Assembly: GCF_001676875.1 (NCBI RefSeq)
Contig: NZ_JYKA01000005.1
Span: 1 to 64,000 of the forward strand
DNA length: 64,000 bases
Direction: 5' to 3'
DNA from: Chromobacterium subtsugae
GTDB lineage: Bacteria; Pseudomonadota; Gammaproteobacteria; Burkholderiales; Chromobacteriaceae
Under the pieces are notes generated by a model. The model did not search any database. It saw only the letters and a program-made list of their open reading frames with translations, and had not been told where the DNA came from. The translations under genes were made by a program, and so were the position numbers. This document shows positions 16,536 through 24,092 of this stretch, piece after piece (within the stretch, counting starts at the first letter, position 1; the number at the start of each line of letters is the position of its first letter).

Positions 16536-17132
16536 TCAGTCCACCTTGTGGATGACGCGGGTGACCACGCCCCAGATGAAGAACGAAGCGTCTTCCGGCA
16601 CTGTGATGGGTTGGTAGGCCGGGTTTTCCGGCAACAGCCGCAGGCCATTCGCGCTTCTTTCCAGTCTTTTGACCGTCAGCTCGCCGTTGAGCGCGGCCAC
16701 CACCACCTTGCCGTTGCGCGGCTCGCGGCTGCGCTCCACCAGCAGCAGGTCGCCATCGTGGATGCCGGCGCCCTGCATCGAGTCGCCCTTCACCGTCACC
16801 ATGAAGGTATCGCCGGGGCGGTTTACCAAGTGGGCGTTGAGGTCGATGTCCGCTTCTTTCAGATCATCGGCCGGCACCGGCGAGCCGGCCGGCACGCTGC
16901 TGGCGAACAGCGGCAGCGACAGCTCGCTCAACTGGCTCCCCAGCGTGCGGAAATTGCTGGCTTCCTCGCTGTTGGCGGTGCGCCAGCTGCGGTAATCGTC
17001 CAGCCATTGCTGCAGGATGGGCTTCAGGGGCTCCGGCACGCGCAGGGCGATGGTCTTGTCGCCGCCGAAGGCGGACTTGCGCCCGGCGCCGCTGCGCTTG
17101 CCGCCGCGCGGCTTGTCTTTTGGCTGTTCCAT
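16536..17132 (-). CDS. UmuD/LexA-like self-cleaving serine protease (S24 family)
   Basis: 198 residues. An N-terminal basic extension (GKRSGAGRKSAFGGDKTIALRV) is followed by a linker and an S24 domain. Catalytic Ser118 (KGDSMQGAGI) and Lys155 (LTVKRL) are spaced as in UmuD and LexA, and Ala82-Gly83 is a probable self-cleavage site. UmuD proteins are processed in a RecA-dependent way and join UmuC as polymerase V. Here the N-terminal extension may bind DNA, and umuC is absent. The ATG has no ribosome-binding site and abuts a palindrome, so the mRNA may be leaderless. Confidence 0.85.
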   Translation of the reverse strand: MEQPKDKPRGGKRSGAGRKSAFGGDKTIALRVPEPLKPILQQWLDDYRSWRTANSEEASNFRTLGSQLSELSLPLFASSVPAGSPVPADDLKEADIDLNAHLVNRPGDTFMVTVKGDSMQGAGIHDGDLLLVERSREPRNGKVVVAALNGELTVKRLERSANGLRLLPENPAYQPITVPEDASFFIWGVVTRVIHKVD

Positions 17133-17133
17133 G

Positions 17134-17157
17134 ATTTGATTTTGTACAATATCAAAT
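17134..17157. promoter_or_regulatory. 24-bp near-perfect palindrome at the umuD-like start
   Basis: Arms ATTTGAT and ATCAAAT enclose TTGTACAA; all but two of 24 positions are symmetric. It begins two bases upstream of the minus-strand ATG. A TACAAA -10-like hexamer within it would put the start of transcription at or within about two bases of the ATG. A repressor bound here, LexA or the S24 protein itself, would block the promoter. The binder is inferred. Confidence 0.7.
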
Positions 17158-17317
17158 CGAATTGCAAGCCGGATGGCGCGCCAGCTGTCATCTGTCGGCT
17201 GGAAAGGGCGGGAGGGCAGGAAAATGCAGGATGGCGGCTGTGGGTTTTCGATACGGCGGCTTGCGCGCCGCCGCGGTTTGTTATACGTTTCATATATTAT
17301 TTGTGTATGGAACGGAT

Positions 17318-17548
17318 ATGGGCATAGTCAAGATTTCGGAGCAGATGCATGACAATCTGCGCACCGCCAGCGAGGCGTTGAGCCGCTCGATCAACTCCCA
17401 GGCCGAGCACTGGCTGCGCATCGGCATGCTGGCCGAGATCCATCCCGACCTGCGCTACAGCGAAATCTGCCAGCTGTTGCTGCGCTCCAGCCGGGAAGGT
17501 CAGGCCTTGGATCTGCGCCAGCAGCAAGCGGCGGAGGCGGGCCGATGA
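17318..17548 (+). CDS. ParD-like antitoxin-family protein
   Basis: 76 residues. MGIVKISEQMHDNLRTASEALSRSINSQAEHWLRIG is the pattern of the ParD-like family (DUF3423 type), a ribbon-helix-helix-like small protein; a C-terminal acidic/Gln-rich tail follows. The ATG at 17318 has GGAA upstream. It overlaps the methionine aminopeptidase gene by four bases. An AT-rich stretch (about 17280-17310) ahead may hold its promoter and operator. No ParE-type toxin is adjacent, so a classical toxin-antitoxin role is not supported. Confidence 0.82.
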   Translation: MGIVKISEQMHDNLRTASEALSRSINSQAEHWLRIGMLAEIHPDLRYSEICQLLLRSSREGQALDLRQQQAAEAGR

Positions 17549-18336
17549 GCGGGGTGAAGATCAAGACGCCGGCCGAGGTGGCGAAGGCGCGCGAAGCGGG
17601 CAAGCTGGTGGCGGAGCTGCTGGCGATGATAGGCGAGCACGTGCGGCCCGGCGTCAGCACCGAGGAACTGGACGCGATCTGCCGCGAGCACATCGTCAAG
17701 GTGCAGCGCGCCATCCCGGCCAACATCGGCTACTACGGCTACCCCAAAACCATCTGCGCCTCGGTCAATCAGGTGGTGTGCCACGGCATTCCGTCGGAAA
17801 AGCAGATTCTGCAGAACGGTGACATCGTCAATATCGACGTGGCGGTGATCAAGGATGGCTGGCACGGCGACAGCAGCCGCATGTATTTCGTCGGCGCGCC
17901 GCGGCCGGAGGCGAAGTTGCTGGTGGATACCTGCCATCGGGCGATGTGGGCCGGCATCCGCGAAGTGCGGCCCGGCGCGACGCTGGGCGATGTCGGCCAC
18001 GCGATCCAGGCCGTCACCCAGCAGGCCGGCTTCAGCGTGGTGCGCGAATATTGCGGCCATGGCATCGGCAAGGTGTATCACGAGGAGCCCGAGGTGCTGC
18101 ATTACGGCCGGCGCGGCGCCGGGCTGCGGCTGCGGCCGGGCATGGTGTTCACCATCGAGCCGATGATCAACGCCGGCAAGGCGCCGACGCGCCAGCTGGA
18201 CGACGGCTGGACGGTGGTGACGCAGGATGGCTCCTGGTCGGCGCAGTGGGAGCATATGGTGGCGGTGACGACGCAGGGCTTTGAAGTGCTGACGCCGTGG
18301 CCGGACGGCGAAGGCGGTTATCCGGCGCAGGCTTGA
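17545..18336 (+). CDS. map: Type I methionine aminopeptidase
   Basis: 263 residues. The metal ligands of type I enzymes are visible in order: Asp (NIDVAV), Asp (HGDSSRM), His (GHGIGKVYHEEP), Glu (FTIEPM) and Glu (QWEHMVAV). It removes initiator Met from nascent proteins in the cytoplasm. Its ATG overlaps the ParD-like gene, an arrangement I recall from other Proteobacteria where it is a second map copy; the housekeeping copy normally sits by rpsB. A YafY-type regulator follows after 3 bp. Confidence 0.93.
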   Translation: MSGVKIKTPAEVAKAREAGKLVAELLAMIGEHVRPGVSTEELDAICREHIVKVQRAIPANIGYYGYPKTICASVNQVVCHGIPSEKQILQNGDIVNIDVAVIKDGWHGDSSRMYFVGAPRPEAKLLVDTCHRAMWAGIREVRPGATLGDVGHAIQAVTQQAGFSVVREYCGHGIGKVYHEEPEVLHYGRRGAGLRLRPGMVFTIEPMINAGKAPTRQLDDGWTVVTQDGSWSAQWEHMVAVTTQGFEVLTPWPDGEGGYPAQA

Positions 18337-18339
18337 GCG

Positions 18340-19032
18340 ATGGCGCGCGCCGAACGCCTGCTGGACCTGCTGCAATTGCTGCGCCGCCATCGCTATCCGG
18401 TGACGGCGGCGGCGCTGGCCGCCGAGCTGGGCATCAGCGTCCGCACCGTGTACCGCGATATCGCCAGCCTGCAGTTGCAGGGCGCTGACATCGCCGGCGA
18501 GCCGGGGCTGGGCTACCAGCTGCGGCCGGGCTTTTTGTTGCCGCCGCTGATGTTCGCCGAAGAAGAACTGGAAGCTCTGGTGCTGGGCATGCGCTGGGTG
18601 GCGAAGCGGGTCGACGCCCGGCTGGCGGACGCCGCCGGCAACGCGTTGGCCAAGGTGGCTGCGGTGCTGCCGGCCGAGCTGCGCTCGCAACTGGAAGACG
18701 CCGCCTTGCTGGTGGGGCCGGCGCAGACCGAGCCCGCCGCCGTCGACATGGCGCGGCTGCGCGACGCCATCCGCCAGCAGCGCAAGCTGGTGTTGCGCTA
18801 CCGTGACGCCAAGGGCGAGGAAAGCCGGCGAGTGGTGTGGCCGTTCGCGCTGGGTTTTTTCGAGCAGGTGCAGGTGCTGGCGGCCTGGTGCGAGCTGAGG
18901 CAGGATTTTCGCCACTTCCGTTGCGACAAGATGATCAGCTGCGACAGCCCGGGCGAGCGCTATCCGCGCCGCCGCCAGGCCTTGCTGCGGGAGTGGCGCA
19001 AGCTGCATGGCATCGCGGAAGGCGCGGTGTGA
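18340..19032 (+). CDS. YafY-type HTH/WYL transcriptional regulator
   Basis: 230 residues. The N-terminal HTH_11 domain (about 3-55; RAERLLDLLQLLRRH... GISVRTVYRDIASL) is followed by a WYL-type ligand-binding region (about 130-215; LRDAIRQQRKLVLRYRD... RVVWPFALGFFEQVQVLAAWCELR). WYL regulators sense nucleotides or related ligands; the effector is unknown. It is three bases after map on the same strand and may be cotranscribed with the ParD-like/map pair. The WYL triad reads as AAWCEL, a common variation. Confidence 0.88.
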   Translation: MARAERLLDLLQLLRRHRYPVTAAALAAELGISVRTVYRDIASLQLQGADIAGEPGLGYQLRPGFLLPPLMFAEEELEALVLGMRWVAKRVDARLADAAGNALAKVAAVLPAELRSQLEDAALLVGPAQTEPAAVDMARLRDAIRQQRKLVLRYRDAKGEESRRVVWPFALGFFEQVQVLAAWCELRQDFRHFRCDKMISCDSPGERYPRRRQALLREWRKLHGIAEGAV

Positions 19033-19048
19033 CGCCGCCTGGCGGCGC

Positions 19049-19621
19049 TTAGGCGGGCCTGGCGTGTTCGGCGGCGTGCTGGGCGAGGTAGGCGTCCAGA
19101 TCGGCTCCGCCTATGCCCAATGTGGCCAGGATGGCTGCCATGAAGCTGACCGGAGCGGTGCCGGGCGCGGTGACGACGCGCTGGTCAGCGACGGCGTAGG
19201 GCACGTCCTGGTAATGCGCGCCGCCGGCATAACCCGGCACCGCCAGGTTTTCCGCCGAATTGGACGTATGGCGGACGCCGTTCAGCACGCCTGCCTGCGC
19301 CAGCATGCGGGTGCCGTCGCAGATGCCGGCCAGCGCGATGCCGCGGGCGCGGGCCTGGGTCAGCAGCGGCGTGAGGTCGGGCGCCTGGCCGGTGCGCCAC
19401 AGCGTGCCGCCGCAGACGATCAATAGGTCCAGCTCGTCGAGGGAAATGGACTCTATCGCCAGGTGCGGAGTCACCATCAGGCCGCCGGAAGACGTAAGCG
19501 CCGCGCCGCCCGGCGCGGCGAAGCGGACGTCAAAGCCGTAGTAGCCGCGGCCGGCGGAGTTGATCAGGGCGGTTTCCCAGTCGGAAAAATTCTCTGTGAG
19601 CAGGGTGATGGCGCGCGTCAT
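19049..19621 (-). CDS. DJ-1/PfpI family protein
   Basis: 190 residues. It has the flavodoxin-like DJ-1/PfpI fold: an N-terminal strand (AITLLTENFSDWE), VCGGTLWR, and the nucleophile elbow Cys in AGICDGTRMLA. Family members act as glyoxalases/deglycases, proteases or chaperones; closest in layout to YdeA-type proteins. I used the ATG at 19621 with AGGACAATCCGC upstream. It converges with the YafY-type gene; only a small CGCCGCC/GGCGGCG hairpin separates them. Confidence 0.85.
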   Translation of the reverse strand: MTRAITLLTENFSDWETALINSAGRGYYGFDVRFAAPGGAALTSSGGLMVTPHLAIESISLDELDLLIVCGGTLWRTGQAPDLTPLLTQARARGIALAGICDGTRMLAQAGVLNGVRHTSNSAENLAVPGYAGGAHYQDVPYAVADQRVVTAPGTAPVSFMAAILATLGIGGADLDAYLAQHAAEHARPA

Positions 19622-19644
19622 GCGGATTGTCCTTGTCTGGCGTG

Positions 19645-19679
19645 AATGAAGAAGGCCCGCCGCGGTGCGCGGCGGGCCT
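19645..19679 (-). terminator. Terminator of the GNAT operon
   Basis: A perfect 11-bp stem (19653-19663 with 19669-19679, loop GGTGC on the plus strand) is followed on the minus strand by TTCTTCATT. It lies 65 bp below the stop of the last GNAT gene. Confidence 0.7.
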
Positions 19680-19743
19680 GCCAATCTAAGCGGCGCCAGT
19701 GACAATTCCTGTCAGCAGCCTGCGTCTCGTCCGCTTGGGGCGC

Positions 19744-20163
19744 TTACCGCAGCTGTTCCGAAAAGTGGTAGCAGACGATGTCCATATTGCGGTTCAGGTA
19801 GAAGCGGTGCGCGCGGTGGCGCTGCACGCCTGAATCCAGGTGGATCTCGGCGCAGCCGGCGTCCAGCGCGGCCTCGCGCAGCCACGCCATCATCCTGGCG
19901 CCGCAGCCTTGCGAGCGCGCCGATTCATCGGTGGACAGGTCGTCCACGTACAGGCTTTTGCCCATCATCAGGTTGCGGTGGATCCGGTAGCCGGCGACGC
20001 AGGCCACCTCGCCGTCTTCCAGCAAATAGGCCAGCCGGTAGCCTTCCGCCATCTGCGCGCGCACGACGGCGACGAAGCCGTCCTCTTGCAGATGCGGCCG
20101 CAACTGGCGCATCACGGCGAAACAGTCGGCGATTTCCTGGTCGGTCTGGACGTCTTGGATCAA
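19744..20163 (-). CDS. GNAT family N-acetyltransferase, tandem paralogue 2 (TTG start)
   Basis: 139 residues, closely similar along its whole length to the next gene upstream (shared QTDQEIA, FAVxRQLRP, MAEGYRLAYLLEDGEVACVAGYRI, HRAHRFYLNR, YHFSE). The acetyl-CoA loop is DESARSQGCGARMM. No ATG fits; TTG at 20163 aligns exactly with the Met of the paralogue and has AAGGAGAAAAGC upstream, so I take it as the start. Probably a recent duplication. Substrate unknown. Confidence 0.88.
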   Translation of the reverse strand: MIQDVQTDQEIADCFAVMRQLRPHLQEDGFVAVVRAQMAEGYRLAYLLEDGEVACVAGYRIHRNLMMGKSLYVDDLSTDESARSQGCGARMMAWLREAALDAGCAEIHLDSGVQRHRAHRFYLNRNMDIVCYHFSEQLR

Positions 20164-20180
20164 GCTTTTCTCCTTAGCAG

Positions 20181-20612
20181 TCAAGGCGCGGCTGGCGGCA
20201 GCGCCTCGGAAAAGTGGTAGCTGGATATGCGCATGTCCCGGTTCAGATAGAAGCGGTGCGCGCGGTGGCGGTCGATGCCGGAATCGAGGTGAAGCCTGAC
20301 GCAGCCTTCCGCGCGCGCGGCCTGGCGCAGCCAGTCCATCATCCGCGCGCCGCAGCCGCGGGAGCGCGCGGCCTCGGCGGTGGACAGCTCGCCCACGTAC
20401 AGGCTTTTTTTCATCAGCAAATTGCGGCTGATCCGGTAGCCGGCGACGCAGGCCACCTCGCCGTCCTCCAGCAGATAGGCTAGCCGGTAGCCTTCGGCCA
20501 TCAGTTCGCGCATGGCATCGATAAAGCCCGCTTCTTGCAGGCGCGGCCGCAGTTGGCGCAGCACGGCGAAGCAGCCGGCGATTTCCTGATCGGTCTGCGC
20601 TTGCCGGATCAT
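20181..20612 (-). CDS. GNAT family N-acetyltransferase, tandem paralogue 1
   Basis: 143 residues, begins MIRQAQTDQEIAGCFAVLRQ. GNAT acetyl-CoA motif: AEAARSRGCGARMMDWL. It overlaps the upstream RimJ/L-type gene by four bases (ATGA) and is followed after 17 bp by its paralogue, so the three acetyltransferases form one operon ended by a terminator near 19679. The two paralogues differ mostly in charged surface positions, suggesting the duplicate has been kept for a related substrate or for dosage. Confidence 0.9.
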   Translation of the reverse strand: MIRQAQTDQEIAGCFAVLRQLRPRLQEAGFIDAMRELMAEGYRLAYLLEDGEVACVAGYRISRNLLMKKSLYVGELSTAEAARSRGCGARMMDWLRQAARAEGCVRLHLDSGIDRHRAHRFYLNRDMRISSYHFSEALPPAAP

Positions 20613-21154
20613 GCGTTTCCACCCTCAGCTATGTGGCTGTACATCCAGAAGTCCCGCGATGGTCCGCGCACCTTGCGGTAGCTGCGCAGCAGGCCCTCGC
20701 GCTGGAAGCCGCAGCGTTCCAGCACCTGGATGGAGCGCGCGTTTTCCGGCAGCACGGTGGCCTGAATGCGCGCCAGGCCAAGATGGCCATGGCCCCAGGC
20801 GAGCAGGCTGGCGCAGGCGGCGCGGGCGATGCCGCGTCCCTGGGCTGCGGGAGACAGGTCGTAGGCGATTTCCGCGCTGGCGTTGGCTGGAGTCACGGTG
20901 TGGAAACCGGCGGTGCCGAGCAGGTGGTCGTCGCGGCTGTCGGCGATGGCGAAGCGCAGCGCGCTGACTTCGGTGAACTGCTCCGGCTGCCAGGCATAGT
21001 GTTCCAGCTCGGACGAGCAGCGCACGTTCCAGCTGGTGTGTTGGTAGATCTGGGGGAGGGTCAGGTAATCGTGCCAGGCCAGGATGTCGTCGGGGTACAG
21101 CGGTCGCAGCATGGCGTCGGGGTGGTCCAGCGCGGGCATTTCGGTGAACAGCAT
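20609..21154 (-). CDS. RimJ/RimL-type GNAT N-acetyltransferase
   Basis: 181 residues. MLRPLYPDDILAWHDYLTLPQ, AEIAYDLSPAAQGRGIARAACASLLAWG (acetyl-CoA loop) and LPENARSIQVLERCGFQREGLLRSY are typical of Acetyltransf_3 enzymes that acetylate protein N-termini or small amines. I used the ATG at 21154 with AAGGAACCCGC ahead, since the longer frame upstream is antisense-like. First gene of the three-GNAT operon; its substrate is not evident. Confidence 0.9.
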   Translation of the reverse strand: MLFTEMPALDHPDAMLRPLYPDDILAWHDYLTLPQIYQHTSWNVRCSSELEHYAWQPEQFTEVSALRFAIADSRDDHLLGTAGFHTVTPANASAEIAYDLSPAAQGRGIARAACASLLAWGHGHLGLARIQATVLPENARSIQVLERCGFQREGLLRSYRKVRGPSRDFWMYSHIAEGGNA

Positions 21155-21291
21155 GCGGGTTCCTTGTTGTTTTGCTTCCAGGGCAACCGTCGCGCGGCGC
21201 TTGCTCGCAGGAAGAATATTCTCACCCGATGAATTTTTACCCGGCCGGCATTTTTGCGCAAGGAGCGGCCGCGGCGGCTCGCTCCAGCGGC

Positions 21292-22401
21292 TCAGGGCAA
21301 AGCCGCCCAGCCATGGCAGCCCACATACAGGCCCACCAGCGCGATCAGGCCGCCGGAGAAATAAGGCGCCTTGCGCGCGAAATCGCCGAATCCGCTCCAG
21401 CGCCGGGACACGTGCTTGACGCTGACGGCGGCCAGCACGCCGGACGCCACCATGGTCAGCGCCAATCCTATGCCGAAACACAGCACCAGCGTCGCGCCCA
21501 GCGCCACTTTCTTCAGCTGCAGGCATAGCAGCAATACGGTGATGGAAGCTGGGCAGGGAATCAGCCCGCCGGTCAGGCCGAACATCACGATCTGGCCGGT
21601 GGTGACGTCGCTGTTGGCGAAGCGGCGGCGAATGTCGTTGGCGTGGGCCAGTTCGTGCGGGTCCTGATAGCCATCTGTCAAAGCTTCCAGCGCAGCCGCA
21701 TTGGCCGGCGCCGGATGGCCATGCTCGGCGAAGGCCACGTCGTAGTCGTGGCTGTGATGGCCGTAGCCCAGGCTGAGCCGGGCCATGAACTGGTGCGGTT
21801 CGGGGATGGCTTGCTCGGATTCGATAAAGCCGTCGCGTTGGACAAAGGCGAAGCGCTGGCGGCTGCCGTCCGGCCGTTCCGTTTCAACCCAGGCCTGCTC
21901 CGCCGGCCAGCCGTGGCCGCGCTTGGCTTCGTCATGCAAGCGGAAGCGCGGCGGCGCGCCATCTTCGAATATCTCTAATCGTACCGTGCCGTGGCCAGTG
22001 TCTATGATCCGGCTTTCATCATGCGGGTGCGCATGGCGGTGCCCATGTTGATGTTCGGCGCGCAGATTGCGCCAAGTGCGCCAGACCATCCAGCCCGCCA
22101 CCGCGACGATCAGCGCCGCCGAAGCCAGCTGGAAATAGGGCTCGGCCTTTTCCATATTCCAGTTGCGGCCGAAATACAGCCCGGCCATCGCCACGGCCCA
22201 CACCACTGCGGTATGGGACAGGGTAGCCGACAAGCCCAGCAGCACGGCCTGTTTCACCGTGCCGCGCACCGCCACGATGAAGGCGGCCATCATGGTTTTG
22301 GAATGGCCTGGCTCCAGGCCGTGCAGGGCGCCCAGCAGGATGGCGCTGGGGATGAACAGCCAGGCATTGCCTTGCTGCAGCAGGGAAGAAAATTCGGTCA
22401 T
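21292..22401 (-). CDS. rcnA: Nickel/cobalt efflux protein RcnA
   Basis: 369 residues. The N-terminus ([41 protein letters not shown]) is that of RcnA, with HGLEPGHSK in the first helix. A His-rich cytoplasmic loop ([13 protein letters not shown]) could gather metal, and there are about six membrane helices. It exports Ni(II) and Co(II) from the cytoplasm. I chose the ATG at 22401 to match the family start. It is divergent from rcnR across a short region with two RcnR-type operators. Confidence 0.95.
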   Translation of the reverse strand: MTEFSSLLQQGNAWLFIPSAILLGALHGLEPGHSKTMMAAFIVAVRGTVKQAVLLGLSATLSHTAVVWAVAMAGLYFGRNWNMEKAEPYFQLASAALIVAVAGWMVWRTWRNLRAEHQHGHRHAHPHDESRIIDTGHGTVRLEIFEDGAPPRFRLHDEAKRGHGWPAEQAWVETERPDGSRQRFAFVQRDGFIESEQAIPEPHQFMARLSLGYGHHSHDYDVAFAEHGHPAPANAAALEALTDGYQDPHELAHANDIRRRFANSDVTTGQIVMFGLTGGLIPCPASITVLLLCLQLKKVALGATLVLCFGIGLALTMVASGVLAAVSVKHVSRRWSGFGDFARKAPYFSGGLIALVGLYVGCHGWAALP

Positions 22402-22436
22402 GGGGCGCGCTTTCGGCATGTGTATGCGGCGCAGTA

Positions 22437-22472
22437 TACTGCCCCCCAGTATAAATATGCTACCCTCCAGTA
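22437..22472. promoter_or_regulatory. Two RcnR-type operators between rcnA and rcnR
   Basis: On the minus strand the sites read TACTGGGGGGCAGTA (22437-22451) and TACTGGAGGGTAGCA (22458-22472). The first matches the known RcnR target TACT-G6-N-AGTA exactly and the second is a degenerate copy. Centres are 21 bp apart, two helical turns, placing them on one DNA face. Apo-RcnR bound here would repress rcnA and probably rcnR. Confidence 0.85.
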
Positions 22473-22500
22473 TATTCCCCAAGATTCAGGCAGAGACGGC

Positions 22501-22776
22501 ATGGCGCATACGATACGAGACAAGGCCAAGTTGCTGGCGCGGGTGCGGCGCATCCAGGGGCAGGCCGCCGCGTTGGAAAAGCGGCTGGATGCGGGCGATG
22601 AGGATTGCGGCGCGGTGCTGCAGCAAATCGCCGCCATTCGCGGCGCGGTGAACGGTCTGATGGCGGCGGTGATAGAAGGCCACCTGTCCGAGCATCTGGT
22701 GAACGAGCCGGAGCAGGCGCAAAGGCAGCGCGATCTGGACGCGGTGCTGCAGGTGCTCAAGTCGTATCTGAAATAG
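22501..22776 (+). CDS. rcnR: Ni(II)/Co(II)-responsive repressor RcnR
   Basis: 91 residues, all-helical CsoR/RcnR family. The sequence [21 protein letters not shown] and [22 protein letters not shown] is near that of E. coli RcnR. Metal ligands are His3, Cys36, His61 and His65 (the last three shifted by one residue from E. coli Cys35, His60 and His64). Metal binding releases DNA. It is divergent from rcnA, with two operators between the genes. Confidence 0.96.
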   Translation: MAHTIRDKAKLLARVRRIQGQAAALEKRLDAGDEDCGAVLQQIAAIRGAVNGLMAAVIEGHLSEHLVNEPEQAQRQRDLDAVLQVLKSYLK

Positions 22777-22849
22777 CTGGGGGCTGCGCGCGCCAGCTTG
22801 CATGCGGCGCGCTTGCTCCTGCTGGAGATTTTTGATGGTAAAGGGAACA

Positions 22850-23026
22850 TAGGGCGGCTGCGGCGATGCTGCCAATCTGTCCGAAGATTGCGCGCGCTTG
22901 TTGGCGATGCCTTGTCCCTGGGCCGGCGAAGCCGGACAGGAACAGCAGGCCGTTGTATTTGACAGCGTGAACATAAGGGTAGGCAGACTGGTCCAGCGCG
23001 GCGTGATTGTTTCTTTCAATCCGCAT
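22850..23026 (-). pseudogene. Remnant of a RidA-family gene
   Basis: In the 300 bp between rcnR and the next gene, the minus strand encodes NNHAALDQSAYPYVHAVKYNGLLFLSG, the start of a RidA/YjgF protein. The frame then loses the usual middle part, keeps a helix (QARAIFGQIGSIAAAA) and degenerates into unrelated residues. Full RidA proteins are about 130 residues with an Arg essential for imine hydrolysis, which is not found here. It looks like a decayed or internally deleted copy. Confidence 0.45.
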
Positions 23027-23078
23027 CTGAGGCGTTCTTTGCGGCGTGCTGGATCGGGGTGGCGGATAGCCATGCATC

Positions 23079-23564
23079 TCAGCCTGGGGCGCGGCCTGGC
23101 CGGGCAATGGAGGCAAGCGGCCAATGCCGGGACAGCCAGTTCTGGAGCGTTGCCAGCGTCTGCTCTTCTTGCAAGGGATTGTCGCCGAGGCTCAACCACA
23201 AGAAGGCTTGCGCTTGAAAGCTTTGCTTGCGCCAGTCGTTTTCCAAACGGGACTTGATTGGTTTCAAATACAGGCACCCCAGATAGTGTTTGCCGTCCGG
23301 AGTCAGCAGGCAATAGGCAAAGGCCTGGCGCTGTTCGAACTCCGCAAGGTGGCGGCGCAGGTCGGCCAGGTTTTCGTCAAAGCTGATATCGGTAGGTGGC
23401 CAGTGATTTTGCGGGCCGAACACATGGCGGATGGCATTGGCGCTGCGGCATACCGCTTGATGGTCGGCTTTGGCATGGTCGGGGCTTAGCATCTCCAGCC
23501 TGAAATGGGGGAAGCAAGCTTGGCGGGGCGGGGTGAAGGTCGATGGCTTGAATGCTACTGACAA
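23079..23564 (-). CDS. GNAT family N-acetyltransferase
   Basis: The recognisable fold begins at FRLEMLSPDHAKADHQAVCRSANAIRHVFGP, a type of GNAT where FTPP precedes the first strand, and includes HLAEFEQRQAFAYCLLTPDGKHYLGCLYL. The ATG at 23492 would cut the first strand (FRLE is before it), so I extend to TTG at 23564, giving about 161 residues; no good ribosome-binding site supports either start. The C-terminal half is short and lacks a clear Q/RxxGxG loop, so activity is uncertain. Confidence 0.6.
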   Translation of the reverse strand: MSVAFKPSTFTPPRQACFPHFRLEMLSPDHAKADHQAVCRSANAIRHVFGPQNHWPPTDISFDENLADLRRHLAEFEQRQAFAYCLLTPDGKHYLGCLYLKPIKSRLENDWRKQSFQAQAFLWLSLGDNPLQEEQTLATLQNWLSRHWPLASIARPGRAPG

Positions 23565-23636
23565 AAACTGACAGCAGGCTGGCTTAGCATGACTGCATGC
23601 CGAAGCGATTTCGGCGCTCACCCAAGGAGAACAGCC

Positions 23637-24005
23637 ATGCAACACCCCGACTTCGTGATTTTGTACGTGGACCAGCCGATGCGCAGCGCAGATTTCTATT
23701 CGCGGCTGTTTGATCTGCAGCCGATCCAGCTGTCGCCCACCTTTGCGATGTTCAAGTTCGCGTCCGGCATGCGGCTGGGCTTGTGGTCGCGCCACACGGC
23801 GGAGCCTGCCGCCGAGATGATGGGCGGAGGCGGGGAAGTGGTCGTGCGGCTGGAGGATTTCGCCGCGCTGGATGCTTGCCTCGCCGATTGGCGCGCGCAG
23901 GGGCTGCGCATTGTGCAACCCATCACGGATATGGATTTTGGCCGCACCTTCACGGCGCTGGACCCGGATAGCCACCGGCTGAGAGCCTACGTGCGGACGG
24001 AGTGA
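23637..24005 (+). CDS. VOC (glyoxalase/bleomycin-resistance fold) family protein
   Basis: 122 residues. Two beta-alpha-beta-beta-beta modules: HPDFVILYVDQPMRSADFYSRLF with MFKFASGMRLGLWS, and VVVRLEDFAALDACLADWRAQGL with TFTALDPDSHRLRAYV. The family includes glyoxalases, dioxygenases and antibiotic-binding proteins; the metal ligands are only partly conserved, so a binding role is as likely as catalysis. AAGGAGAACAGCC gives a clear start. It converges with the MarR-type gene. Confidence 0.85.
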   Translation: MQHPDFVILYVDQPMRSADFYSRLFDLQPIQLSPTFAMFKFASGMRLGLWSRHTAEPAAEMMGGGGEVVVRLEDFAALDACLADWRAQGLRIVQPITDMDFGRTFTALDPDSHRLRAYVRTE

Positions 24006-24092
24006 AAACGAGCGGTTTGGGCCGGTCGCTTGTCTATTGTCCCGCAGACGTTGGCAGTTTGGCGCGGATGCGGGCGGAGGGTTCGGGCGGCG

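Noticed and set aside
17318-18336. ParD-like gene and map as a toxin-antitoxin pair
   Set aside because: The partner is a complete methionine aminopeptidase with all metal ligands, not a ParE-type toxin.
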